A stretch of DNA of 64,000 nt from an uncultured Blautia sp. (GTDB lineage Bacteria > Bacillota > Clostridia > Lachnospirales > Lachnospiraceae), in contig UQHF01000012.1 of the NCBI GenBank assembly GCA_900540785.1, forward strand, positions 26,239 through 90,238, given 5' to 3'. Made by a program: the position numbers and the translations under genes. The notes under the pieces are model-generated. The model was not told where the DNA came from, did no database searches, and worked only from the letters and a program-made list of their open reading frames with translations. Shown in pieces: positions 25,476-33,788 of the stretch (positions are counted from its first letter, which is position 1; each line of letters opens with the position of its first letter).

Positions 25476-26261
25476 TTATTCTTCTGCAAATTCTGTTAAA
25501 TTTTTCCAGGTATCCGGCTCTGTCAATACTTCAATCTCTATTTCACCAAAAAGAGTCTCCTGATCTACATGAATGTGCCCCATTTTCATCAGCTCCAGCA
25601 CAGAAAGAAAGGTTACGATCACCTGGATTCTGGAATGCTGTTTTTCCAGGAGTGCCCGAAAAGAAAATTTTTTATGTGTCCCGGCAAATTCCTTTAGCTC
25701 TAGCATTTTCTCAGAAAGGCTGACTTCTTCTTTTTCAATGGTTCCAAACCGGCTTCTGATCGGGTCAATTTTATCTTCCTGCCTGCGGATAACGGATTTA
25801 AAAATCGCATTCAGCTTTTCAAGCGTCATGCCACGAAGAAGCTCTGCCGGATCTACAGGCTCTTTATATTTTAACACTTCTTTTGGAATATCTGCCTCCC
25901 TGTAGTACACGTTGGCTGCGGCGTCCATTTTATCCTTCAGCTCATAGGACATATATTTGTACATTTTATATTCCAGAAGCTTCTGCACAAGCTCTGCACG
26001 CGGATCCTCTTCCTCACCTTCTTCGTTGACTTCTTTCGGAAGAAGCATTTTGCATTTAATATCAAGAAGGGTGGCCGCCATGACCATGAACTCACTCATG
26101 ATCCCCAGATCTTCTTTTTCCATAGAATGGATATACTCCATGTACTGATCTGTAATCTCCACAATCGGAATATCGTAAATGTCAATTTTATTTTTATCAA
26201 TCAAATGAAGGAGCAGATCAAGAGGCCCTTCAAATACATTTAATTTTACCGCTATTGCCAT
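25476..26261 (-). CDS. scpA: Chromosome segregation and condensation protein ScpA
   Basis: Kleisin subunit of SMC-ScpAB (261 residues). The N-terminal domain signature VFEGPLDLLLHLIDKNKIDI (residues 9-28) and MAATLLDIKCKMLLP follow the family. The C-terminal winged helix (VTFLSVLELMKMGHIHVDQE) would contact the SMC cap. It overlaps the end of the phosphoesterase gene by 10 bp. Confidence 0.97.
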   Translation of the reverse strand: MAIAVKLNVFEGPLDLLLHLIDKNKIDIYDIPIVEITDQYMEYIHSMEKEDLGIMSEFMVMAATLLDIKCKMLLPKEVNEEGEEEDPRAELVQKLLEYKMYKYMSYELKDKMDAAANVYYREADIPKEVLKYKEPVDPAELLRGMTLEKLNAIFKSVIRRQEDKIDPIRSRFGTIEKEEVSLSEKMLELKEFAGTHKKFSFRALLEKQHSRIQVIVTFLSVLELMKMGHIHVDQETLFGEIEIEVLTEPDTWKNLTEFAEE

Positions 26262-27070
26262 AAAACATCCTCTTTCGGTGATTTTACTGTGATACAGATC
26301 AGTTCTCTCGGATTATGAAGCCGAACGGGAATGGTATGCTCCCCAAGCCCTGCACTTACAATCATGCGCTGTTCCCCTCTCTTAAATTCTCCGCAGCAAA
26401 AAGGAGGAAAAATCCGAAGATGAGAAGAAACAAGCCCTGTATTTTCTCCGAAACGCATCACACCCCCATGATAATGTCCGGACAGGATCAGATCTGCTCC
26501 CCAGGAAAAATATGCTTTTCCATACCTGGGACTGTGGGCAAGAAGAATACTGAAACCCTTCTTTCGTTCTCCCACGAATCCTGTTATCTCTTCCGCTGTA
26601 AGTTTCCGGCCAAACGGTTTATCGTAATAACAAAGGGGAAGTTCCAGACCATACACACCAATCCTGTTTCCCTTTACTGTCAGTTCCATATGACGGTTGT
26701 GAAGAATATGAACGCCTCCTGCTTCCAGTTCTCCTTCATATTCCCTGTAAGTTTCCCACATACTTTTATAGTCTTCCGATACCATCAGTTTATATTCATG
26801 ATTGCCGAGGCTTACATAAACAGGAAATTCTTCTGCCAGTTTTTTAAGAAGCGTTTTTGCTGTCTTGAGGGTATCCGGCTCACTTCTTACAAGCATATCG
26901 CCTGTACAAAGAACAGCATCAGGAGAAAATTCTCTGACTGCCCGGAGAAGATCACTGTTATTTTCTCCGAACTCCAGCCCGTGGAGGTCGGTCAAAAAAG
27001 CAAACTTTATTTCCCTTTCTTTTATTTTTGCCGAAACAATCTCGTACTTTTTTATTCTAAATGTTTTCAT
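26252..27070 (-). CDS. Calcineurin-like metallophosphoesterase
   Basis: 272-residue dinuclear metallophosphoesterase. Motifs in order: FLTDLHG (D-x-H), LCTGDMLV (GD), LGNHEYK (GNHE), LLAHSPRYG (H) and LSGHYHGGVMR (GHxH). There is no N-terminal membrane anchor, unlike YkuE-type lipid-phosphate enzymes, although the domain is of that group. Substrate unknown. Between a molybdopterin-binding protein and scpA. Confidence 0.85.
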   Translation of the reverse strand: MKTFRIKKYEIVSAKIKEREIKFAFLTDLHGLEFGENNSDLLRAVREFSPDAVLCTGDMLVRSEPDTLKTAKTLLKKLAEEFPVYVSLGNHEYKLMVSEDYKSMWETYREYEGELEAGGVHILHNRHMELTVKGNRIGVYGLELPLCYYDKPFGRKLTAEEITGFVGERKKGFSILLAHSPRYGKAYFSWGADLILSGHYHGGVMRFGENTGLVSSHLRIFPPFCCGEFKRGEQRMIVSAGLGEHTIPVRLHNPRELICITVKSPKEDVLWQ

Positions 27071-27091
27071 GAAACACCCTTTTTCTAAATC

Positions 27092-28120
27092 TTATTTCCC
27101 GAATCCACAATTTGGGAAGGTACATGTTTCACAATTCAGGCAAAGTCCGCCTTCCCCATAAGCTGCGATTTCCTCTGGAAGAATCTTATCGTCTGCCATA
27201 ATTCTTGGAAGAAGAAGATCAAATACCGTTCGTTTTGCATACATCACGCAGCCCGGAAGCCCGATGATTGGAATCTGTTTTCCGTCTTTTTCATAATAAG
27301 CCACCATAAGCATCGCTCCCGGAAGAACCGGCGCTCCGTAAGTCAGCACCTCCGCTCCTGTATCTTTAATTGCTCCCGGTGTGCGGTCGTCCGGGTCCAC
27401 ACTCATTCCCCCGGAGCAGAGCACAAGGTCTGCGCCATTTTCTATAAAGGTCAGAATATCTTTTGTAATCTGTTCTTTCTCATCTCCCGGCATCGTATGA
27501 CCCAGAATCTCTGCATCGTATTCTTTCAGTTTCTCCTCAAGAACCGGAGTAAACGTGTCCTGGATCAGACCTTTTTTTACTTCGCTTCCTGTTGTGACAA
27601 TGCCCGCTTTTTTGTGATGAAAAGCCAGAATATCAAAAATCGGTTCCTGTCCTGCTGCCTCTTTTGCAGCCTCCATCTTCTCTTCCTCGATCACAAGGGG
27701 AATGATTCTTGTTCCGGCAATTTTCTGTCCTTTCTTCACTGGAAAATCTCCGTGTCTTGAGGCGATCATCATTTCCCCGAGAGAGTTTACAGCTTTCAGG
27801 GCATCTCTTCTTATTTTTAAAAGACCATCCCTGTCTGCGATCAGCTCTATCTTTCCTTCTTTCGGCTCTGTAGGGTGCATTCCCTCTCCCTGAGAAATCT
27901 GGCGAAGAATTTCCGCTCCCTCATTTTCATGAAGGATTCCCGTTTTTTTCTCCCATACATAAAGATGCTCTTTTCCCACTCTCAAAAGTGCAGGTATGTC
28001 CTCCTCTCGCACTACATGACCTTTATGAAACAATACACCTTTTCTTTCATCTTTTACAATTTCTGTAATATCATGGCAGAGAATGTGTCCTACTGCATTT
28101 TCTGTTTTGATTTCCTTCAT
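27092..28120 (-). CDS. MoaB/MoeA-like molybdopterin-binding domain protein with Cys-rich tail
   Basis: 342 residues. The C-terminal half is a MogA/MoeA molybdopterin-binding domain: AGIVTTGSEVKKGLI, DLVLCSGGMSVDPDD and GAPVLPGAMLMVAYY are its loops. The N-terminal part (about 1-140) is a weakly conserved sandwich domain. The tail ends CLNCETCTFPNCGFGK, four cysteines that could bind a metal or cluster. ATG 28120 is preferred (AGGGAG box); the frame runs open far upstream, overlapping the ABC gene. I see no molybdoenzyme or other Mo-cofactor gene in the window, so a role in cofactor synthesis is uncertain. Confidence 0.78.
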   Translation of the reverse strand: MKEIKTENAVGHILCHDITEIVKDERKGVLFHKGHVVREEDIPALLRVGKEHLYVWEKKTGILHENEGAEILRQISQGEGMHPTEPKEGKIELIADRDGLLKIRRDALKAVNSLGEMMIASRHGDFPVKKGQKIAGTRIIPLVIEEEKMEAAKEAAGQEPIFDILAFHHKKAGIVTTGSEVKKGLIQDTFTPVLEEKLKEYDAEILGHTMPGDEKEQITKDILTFIENGADLVLCSGGMSVDPDDRTPGAIKDTGAEVLTYGAPVLPGAMLMVAYYEKDGKQIPIIGLPGCVMYAKRTVFDLLLPRIMADDKILPEEIAAYGEGGLCLNCETCTFPNCGFGK

Positions 28121-28133
28121 AATTACTCCCTTC

Positions 28134-29882
28134 TCAAAGCCCTGCCTTACAAAGCTTTGCATAAACGCCGTCTTTTTTAAGAAGTTCTTCATGCGTTCCC
28201 TCTTCTGCAATGCCGTCCTCTGTAAGCACAAGGATCCTTCTTGCATTTCGGATCGTGGAAAGTCTGTGTGCAATGACAAAAGTAGTTCTGTCTTTTGCAA
28301 GCTTTTCCAGAGATTCCTGCACAACCTTCTCGCTTTCATTATCAAGAGCAGACGTTGCCTCGTCAAAAATCAGAATTGGCGGATTTTTCAAAAATGCTCT
28401 CGCAATGGAAAGGCGCTGTTTCTGTCCTCCGGAAAGCTTCACGCCTCTCTGTCCTATATCTGTATCATAATCTGCCGGCATTTCCATAATAAAATCATGG
28501 GCATTGGCAGCCTTTGCCGCACGGATAACCTCCTCGTCTGTTGCATCCGGCTTTCCGTAACGAATATTTTCCATGATCGTTCCTGCAAAAAGATATACGT
28601 CCTGCTGCACGATTCCAATCTGACGACGCAGATCTTTTAACTTGATCTTTCTTATATCTGTACCATCCAGAAGGATTTTTCCGGAAGATACATCATAAAA
28701 TCGTGGGATCAGACTGCAAAGCGTTGTTTTTCCAGCTCCTGATGTTCCCACAAGAGCTACATAATCTCCCGGTTTTACCTGAAGATTTACATGGGAAAGT
28801 ACCTCTTCATTTGTATCAGAATAGTGGAAGGAAACTTCCTGAAATTCAATGCCGCCCTGTGCCTTATCAAGAGATACTGCGTCCGGAGCATCTTCAATAT
28901 CCGGCGCGATCGCCATCATTTCCAGGAAACGGTCATATCCGCTGTATCCGTTCTGGAACTGTTCCGTAAAGTTTACAAGCTTTGTTACCGGTTCTGTAAA
29001 ATTATTGATATACAGAAGAAAGGTAACAAGGTCTGCCGCATCCAGGGTTCCGTCTGTAAGGAAAAACGCGCCTGCAACAAGAGACGCCACTGTGATCAGT
29101 GTCGTAAAGGAATCCATTCCTGCGTGATAGCCTGCCATGTAACGGTAAGTGAGGCGCTTTGCAGCTACAAAACGCTCATTTCCCTTTGCAAATTTTTCCA
29201 TCTCTCTCTTTTCATTTCCAAAGGACTTTACAACGCGGATTCCGGAAAGGCTGTCTTCAATCTGGCTGTTAATATCTGCAATGCGGGCTCTGTTTTCCTT
29301 AAACGCGTGTTTCATTCTTCTGTTAAATATAAGAGCATAAAAGAGCATGACAATTACAATCGAAAAGCTGATGGCAGCCATTTTTCCGTTTACATTGACA
29401 AGAATGAGAAACGCGCCCACAAGCTTGATCACAGAAATAATAATATCCTCCGGTCCGTGATGAAGAAGCTCACTGATGTCAAAAAGATCGCTTGTGATCC
29501 TTGACAGAAGATGTCCTACTTTCTGATTGTCATAAAAAGTAAAGGAAAGCTTCTGATAGTGGCTGAAAATCTCGTTACGCATATCGTGTTCAATATATGC
29601 ACCCATCATATGCCCGTAATATGTAATAAAATAGCGGCTTCCAAGCTGCACAAGAATCAGTCCCAGCATTCCCACGCCAATAGTAAGAATAGCAGATTTT
29701 GCCTCAGATATGGGCATATTTCCTATTGTATTCATAATATAGCGCACAAGAAGGGGAATGACAAGGGTAACCGCCGCCCCTAAAATGGCAAAAAATAAGT
29801 CTGCCAGAAAAAGCCCCTTGTACGGTTTATAATACCTTGCCAGAAGCTTTAATTTATTTGGTTGTTTTTCTTTATTTTCCAT
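28134..29882 (-). CDS. ABC exporter, fused membrane and ATPase domains
   Basis: 582-residue half-transporter of the MsbA/LmrA/BmrA type. Six helices occupy residues 1-320. The nucleotide-binding domain has Walker A GTSGAGKTTLCS, signature LSGGQKQRLSIARA, Walker B ILIFDEATSALD and an H-loop IAHRLSTI. Substrates of the family include lipids and drugs; none can be chosen here. ATG 29882 is preferred over 29894 because GGAGGAAGTT stands directly upstream. Alone rather than paired, so probably a homodimer. Confidence 0.9.
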   Translation of the reverse strand: MENKEKQPNKLKLLARYYKPYKGLFLADLFFAILGAAVTLVIPLLVRYIMNTIGNMPISEAKSAILTIGVGMLGLILVQLGSRYFITYYGHMMGAYIEHDMRNEIFSHYQKLSFTFYDNQKVGHLLSRITSDLFDISELLHHGPEDIIISVIKLVGAFLILVNVNGKMAAISFSIVIVMLFYALIFNRRMKHAFKENRARIADINSQIEDSLSGIRVVKSFGNEKREMEKFAKGNERFVAAKRLTYRYMAGYHAGMDSFTTLITVASLVAGAFFLTDGTLDAADLVTFLLYINNFTEPVTKLVNFTEQFQNGYSGYDRFLEMMAIAPDIEDAPDAVSLDKAQGGIEFQEVSFHYSDTNEEVLSHVNLQVKPGDYVALVGTSGAGKTTLCSLIPRFYDVSSGKILLDGTDIRKIKLKDLRRQIGIVQQDVYLFAGTIMENIRYGKPDATDEEVIRAAKAANAHDFIMEMPADYDTDIGQRGVKLSGGQKQRLSIARAFLKNPPILIFDEATSALDNESEKVVQESLEKLAKDRTTFVIAHRLSTIRNARRILVLTEDGIAEEGTHEELLKKDGVYAKLCKAGL

Positions 29883-29955
29883 AACTTCCTCCATGATGTA
29901 AAAAATTTCTGTACCTCTGTATTATAACCCGAACCTCAGGATTTTGTCAAAAAAA

Positions 29956-29997
29956 GCAGGTCCCCGATGCGCATTATTTTCACATCGGCAAACCTGC
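29956..29997 (-). terminator. Terminator after the second carboxypeptidase gene
   Basis: On the minus strand GCAGGT-TTG-CCGATG pairs with CATCGG-GG-ACCTGC, followed by T7. It separates the carboxypeptidase from the ABC exporter. Confidence 0.85.
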
Positions 29998-30003
29998 CTG
30001 TTT

Positions 30004-31194
30004 TCAGAGAAGATATGCTTCCCACATTCGTTTTATGTAATCTTTATACACGGCTTTTCGCACGGATTTTTCATACAGGACAGGAACACTTCCCAGCTTT
30101 TCTTTTCCCATATAATAACACATCTCTCCTGCTTTTTCGTCCTTCTTTACAGGAGCTTTCACTTCTTTTGGGATCACAAGCTTCTTTTTTATATCGGAAA
30201 GCTCTTTTCCTTCTGTACTCAGATATTGAAATTTTCCTTCGTATCGAAGGGATACCTCATCCTCAACTCCGCCTGTAACCTTTATCTTTGGAAGCTTTGA
30301 CTGTTTCTCGTCCACATAAAGACTGCATCTGGAAAAACCGTAATTCAACATGGAAGCTGCGTCTTTAAATCTTACCTTATAGTCCGGCGCTGCCATCACT
30401 ACAGAAATCAGGGTAATCCCGTTTCTTTTGGCAACTGCGCTTAAACAATATTTTGCCACACTTGTACTTCCTGTTTTCAGTCCCACGCAGCCCTCAAAGC
30501 TTCTGAGAAGCTTATTTGTATTTGCCAGAGTAAATTTACTGGAACCTTTCCGTGTCTCATGAACAATATCCTCCATCCATATGGACGAATATTCAAGAAC
30601 CTGTGGATATTTTGTAATCAGCTCCCGGCTCATTACCGCAATATCTCTCGCAGTTGTGTAATGCCCCGGGGAGTCCGTAAGACCGCAGCAATCCTCAAAA
30701 TTCGTATTTTCCATGCCAAGTTCTTTTGCTCTTGCATTCATCTGACTGACAAATTCCTGCTCACTTCCTGCGATATGTTCTGCCATTGCCACGCTTGCAT
30801 CATTTCCGGAGGCAATGACAATACACTTTATCATGGTTTCCACACTCTGAGTTTCGCCCTCTTCCAGAAAAACCTGAGAACCTCCCATTGATTTTGCATA
30901 AGCGCTTGTTGTAACAGGATCTTCAAGCTTCAGCGAACCGTTTTCTATGGCATCAAAAATCAAGATCAAAGTCATGATTTTTGTGATGCTTGCCGGACTT
31001 CTTCTGGTGTCCATATCCTTCTGGAAAATAATAGTTCCTGTCTGCGCCTCCATAAGAACTGCACTGGGCGCTTCTACAAGAGTCTGGCTCTCTGCCGCTT
31101 CATCTGTATCCTCTGCCCATATGCAGACAGGCTGCAAAAACAGCGCCACTGCCAGAAGCCAGCCTATGACTGCCCCGATTCTTTTCCCCTTCAT
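30004..31194 (-). CDS. D-alanyl-D-alanine carboxypeptidase (DacF type), copy 2
   Basis: 396-residue low-molecular-weight penicillin-binding protein. Signal peptide residues 1-27 (ends CIWA). Active-site motifs SITK (Ser69-Lys72), SGN (Ser129-Asn131) and KTG in GLKTGSTSVAKYC. A C-terminal beta domain and terminal amphipathic helix (DYIKRMWEAYLL) should dock on the membrane. It differs from copy 1 in its second motif (SGN against SHN), typical of the DacF group. Its own transcript, ended by the hairpin at 29956-29997. Confidence 0.94.
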   Translation of the reverse strand: MKGKRIGAVIGWLLAVALFLQPVCIWAEDTDEAAESQTLVEAPSAVLMEAQTGTIIFQKDMDTRRSPASITKIMTLILIFDAIENGSLKLEDPVTTSAYAKSMGGSQVFLEEGETQSVETMIKCIVIASGNDASVAMAEHIAGSEQEFVSQMNARAKELGMENTNFEDCCGLTDSPGHYTTARDIAVMSRELITKYPQVLEYSSIWMEDIVHETRKGSSKFTLANTNKLLRSFEGCVGLKTGSTSVAKYCLSAVAKRNGITLISVVMAAPDYKVRFKDAASMLNYGFSRCSLYVDEKQSKLPKIKVTGGVEDEVSLRYEGKFQYLSTEGKELSDIKKKLVIPKEVKAPVKKDEKAGEMCYYMGKEKLGSVPVLYEKSVRKAVYKDYIKRMWEAYLL

Positions 31195-31270
31195 AATCTT
31201 CTCCCGGAAATCTGTTCTACTTTCATTTTAACGGGAGAAAGGGGAATTTATGACTTGTTTTTCTGTTTTT

Positions 31271-32386
31271 TTAATTTTCTTCCAAATCTTCTATTGTTTT
31301 TCGAACTGCCGCTTCAAAATCACCCTGGAAAATTTTCATTGAGCTTCCAAACATCAGATTCGCCGGATAATCAAAGTTTTCCACATTGCTTCCTGTATGA
31401 TCCCGATACTCCTTTTCTTCCCCCAGGTGTGGGATCCTGTTGATCAATTTATCTGTATTTTCCATAAAACCGTATAATTTTTTTCCCAGTTCAAAACCCA
31501 TTCCACATTCAAATGCAACATCGTTGTTAATTTCATAACCACGGTAATTGTTTAGATTCGCTATAATCACATCACAATCCCGGACATGCTGCTGAAATCT
31601 GTCAAATAAATTTGCAGCTTTTATATAAGGATTATCTGTATCCATCTCCGAAATTCCCTGTATTTCATCAAAAGGTGTTCTCACCTCATATCCCAGCTTT
31701 CTGCACAGGATTTTCAGTTTATCAAAAATTTCTTTTCCATCTGCATCATATCTTTCAAAACCAGACAGATAAATCACAGGTCTTTCTCTTTTTGGGGCGG
31801 CTGACTGCTCCTGACTTTCAGAATATAGCTTCCTCATTCCTTCCTGTTTATACTCTTCCTCTATATCTGTCATAAGCATTTTCAGGCAGTCATCAAAATC
31901 TCCTTCCACAATTTTTGTAGACCCGATAATATCAGGAGAAAACGGAAGAATGCCATAAAGCATCTCTCTGCCTCTTTCATCATATATTTTTCCGTCTTTT
32001 AAACAGGCGTTCTGGTTCTTTGTTGACAGACTGCGTTTATCTCTTGTATATCCATAGCATCTGGCACCTTTCGCATATGCCATACCCAGCTCATAGACAG
32101 TCCCGCTGTCAGGTTCTGCTCCCCTATACGCCTCCAGATCTGCAATAATAACTGTCGTATCTTTCATAACCTTATCAAGGTCTGAAAAAATACTGTCTGC
32201 CCGTTTTCTTTTGTCTGGATTTTCCATATCCAGAAAATGGTCATTCGGAAGCGTCACCCCAAATCCAAGAGAAACAGCCCGCGCCTTCATGGCTGCAAGC
32301 ATATCATAACCATGAGTATAAAAGCATTCCGGTCCTGCTATATAAATTGCCTCTTTTTCAAAAAATTTGTGCTGATACCTGTACAT
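31271..32386 (-). CDS. Tandem-domain nucleoside 2-deoxyribosyltransferase-like protein
   Basis: 371 residues with two copies of the nucleoside 2-deoxyribosyltransferase fold (PF05014). Domain 1 spans about residues 10-165: IYIAGPECFYTHGYDML opening, then VIIADLEAYRGAEPDSGTVY and ELGMAYAKG. Domain 2 spans about 200-360: IYLSGFERYDADGKEIF, VIIANLNNYRGYEINNDVAF and ECGMGFELGKK. Both keep the Glu that is the nucleophile in characterised enzymes. Single-domain enzymes of about 150 residues normally assemble as hexamers, so this is a natural tandem. It is last in the GntR-controlled operon, 9 bp after the nucleoside hydrolase. Confidence 0.82.
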   Translation of the reverse strand: MYRYQHKFFEKEAIYIAGPECFYTHGYDMLAAMKARAVSLGFGVTLPNDHFLDMENPDKRKRADSIFSDLDKVMKDTTVIIADLEAYRGAEPDSGTVYELGMAYAKGARCYGYTRDKRSLSTKNQNACLKDGKIYDERGREMLYGILPFSPDIIGSTKIVEGDFDDCLKMLMTDIEEEYKQEGMRKLYSESQEQSAAPKRERPVIYLSGFERYDADGKEIFDKLKILCRKLGYEVRTPFDEIQGISEMDTDNPYIKAANLFDRFQQHVRDCDVIIANLNNYRGYEINNDVAFECGMGFELGKKLYGFMENTDKLINRIPHLGEEKEYRDHTGSNVENFDYPANLMFGSSMKIFQGDFEAAVRKTIEDLEEN

Positions 32387-32395
32387 AACTGCCTC

Positions 32396-33343
32396 CTATT
32401 GTAAAACAAGCTCAAGAACCAGTTTTAAAAATCTTTCATAGTCCACATCACAGCCAATTTCTATGACTGGAAGATTTGTCCATACATGATGATGCCGTCT
32501 GTCTACAACGGTCATTCCCAGTGTCAAACCGTCTTTTGTTTCTACTCCCACCCTTGTCTTCATTGTCTGTACAAGAGAAGAATCTATGGCATATGCCACT
32601 GCCATACAGTCGATCACTGTACAGTAGGCATCAAATCCCCTGTTTCCATTAAACCGGATTGCCTGCCGTAAAAAACGCGCTTCTTTTTTCTCGCTGTCTT
32701 CCAGGCTTTTTATCTCCTCTTCTGTAAAATCCACATCAAAATGAGTGGCTACATCAAGTCCCAGAGCTGTCATTGGTATTCCGGATTCATAGACAAGCTT
32801 TGATGCTTCCGGATCAACATACACATTCCATTCGCTTTGAGGCGTATCTCCTGTTGCATTTAAAAAAGCATATTCATTTAATCCAAAAGCGCCTGATATG
32901 GCAATAATTTCTTTTATCATGCTCTTAATTTCCGGAGCTTTTGTAATTGCCATCGCAATATTGCTCATAGGTCCGGTTGCAATAACTGTAATTTCGCCGG
33001 GATTTTCTTTTATCAGATCGATAAGCAGATCCACCGCATGTCTGGAATCCAGAGGTATCTCAGGATCTGGAAGAAAGTTTTCTGCCTGCCCGTCTTTCCC
33101 GTGCGTGAACGGATCTTTTGGTGCATTCCTCACCATAGGTCTTTCCATGCCTTTTGCAACCGGAATCTCTTCTCTTCCCAGCATCTCTAGTACCTTTCTT
33201 GCATTTACACATGTAACATCTGCAGGATAATTTCCATTTACGGTTGTTACTGCCATTAATTTAAGCTCCGGTGATTTCGCAGCCATAACGATCGCCATAG
33301 AATCATCCATACCCGGGTCGCAGTCAAGAATTATCTTTTTCAT
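32396..33343 (-). CDS. Inosine/uridine-preferring nucleoside hydrolase family protein
   Basis: 315-residue N-ribohydrolase that splits nucleosides into base and ribose. LDCDPGMDDSMAIVMAAKSP (residues 5-24) is the calcium-binding DxDPGxDD motif. VIATGPMSNIAMAI and the C-terminal VVDRRHHHVWTN supply further active-site residues. ATG 33343 is preferred to a GTG two codons earlier, with GGGAG eight bases upstream. Family members also act on ribosyl-modified bases. Its neighbours are a 2-deoxyribosyltransferase-like protein and YjbQ. Confidence 0.88.
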   Translation of the reverse strand: MKKIILDCDPGMDDSMAIVMAAKSPELKLMAVTTVNGNYPADVTCVNARKVLEMLGREEIPVAKGMERPMVRNAPKDPFTHGKDGQAENFLPDPEIPLDSRHAVDLLIDLIKENPGEITVIATGPMSNIAMAITKAPEIKSMIKEIIAISGAFGLNEYAFLNATGDTPQSEWNVYVDPEASKLVYESGIPMTALGLDVATHFDVDFTEEEIKSLEDSEKKEARFLRQAIRFNGNRGFDAYCTVIDCMAVAYAIDSSLVQTMKTRVGVETKDGLTLGMTVVDRRHHHVWTNLPVIEIGCDVDYERFLKLVLELVLQ

Positions 33344-33361
33344 AAACACTTCTCCCTTCCC

Positions 33362-33775
33362 TTACTTATCTTCTACTACTTTCACATAAAATTCACGGTT
33401 TCTCGGTCCGTCAAATTCCAGAAAATAAATTCCCTGAGAGCCTCCCAAAAGCAATTTTCCATCATGAACAATAAAAGTCTCCGTCACTCCCAAAAGCGCA
33501 CATTTAATATGTCCCGCTGCATCTTGAGGAGTATCATGCTGATGCTTAAAATCAATTCGTGTAGGAACCAGCCTTCTGATTTCTTCGTCCAAATCTTTGA
33601 ATCCATCTGGATCCCAGGGAGAAAAAACAGCAAGACCTGCTGTAGAATGCATATTATGTACAATACAGATTCCCTCTTTGATTCCGCTTTCTTCTACTAC
33701 CTGTTTTACTTCTTTTGTAATATCATGTACCTCATTATAAGTTGTGGAAATTTTTATATTTTTTAACACAGACAT
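33362..33775 (-). CDS. YjbQ/UPF0047 family protein
   Basis: 137-residue YjbQ-type protein. Signatures: IVHNMHSTAGLAVFSPWDPD with a conserved His and Asp, FKHQHDTPQDAAGHIKCALL, and GKLLLGGSQGIYFLEFDGPR. The family has been annotated secondary thiamine-phosphate synthase from genetic suppression of thiE defects, but its normal role is not settled. Third-to-last member of this four-gene operon; its co-occurrence with sugar-isomerase-like and nucleoside-cleaving enzymes is unusual and may hint at a phosphorylated sugar or base substrate. Confidence 0.9.
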   Translation of the reverse strand: MSVLKNIKISTTYNEVHDITKEVKQVVEESGIKEGICIVHNMHSTAGLAVFSPWDPDGFKDLDEEIRRLVPTRIDFKHQHDTPQDAAGHIKCALLGVTETFIVHDGKLLLGGSQGIYFLEFDGPRNREFYVKVVEDK

Positions 33776-33788
33776 TACTTCATCCCCC

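Noticed and set aside
28121..28366. Upstream extension of the molybdopterin-binding protein
   Set aside because: It would overlap the ABC exporter by over 200 bp and shows no family similarity; ATG 28120 has its own ribosome site.
28791..29504. 237-codon plus-strand frame within the ABC exporter
   Set aside because: Antisense to a full-length transporter with all ATPase motifs; no supporting start signal.
31196..31246. Inverted repeat CTTCTCCCGG / CGGGAGAAAG after the deoxyribosyltransferase gene
   Set aside because: The 31-base loop is long and there is no T-run; one arm coincides with the ribosome-site region of the carboxypeptidase gene.
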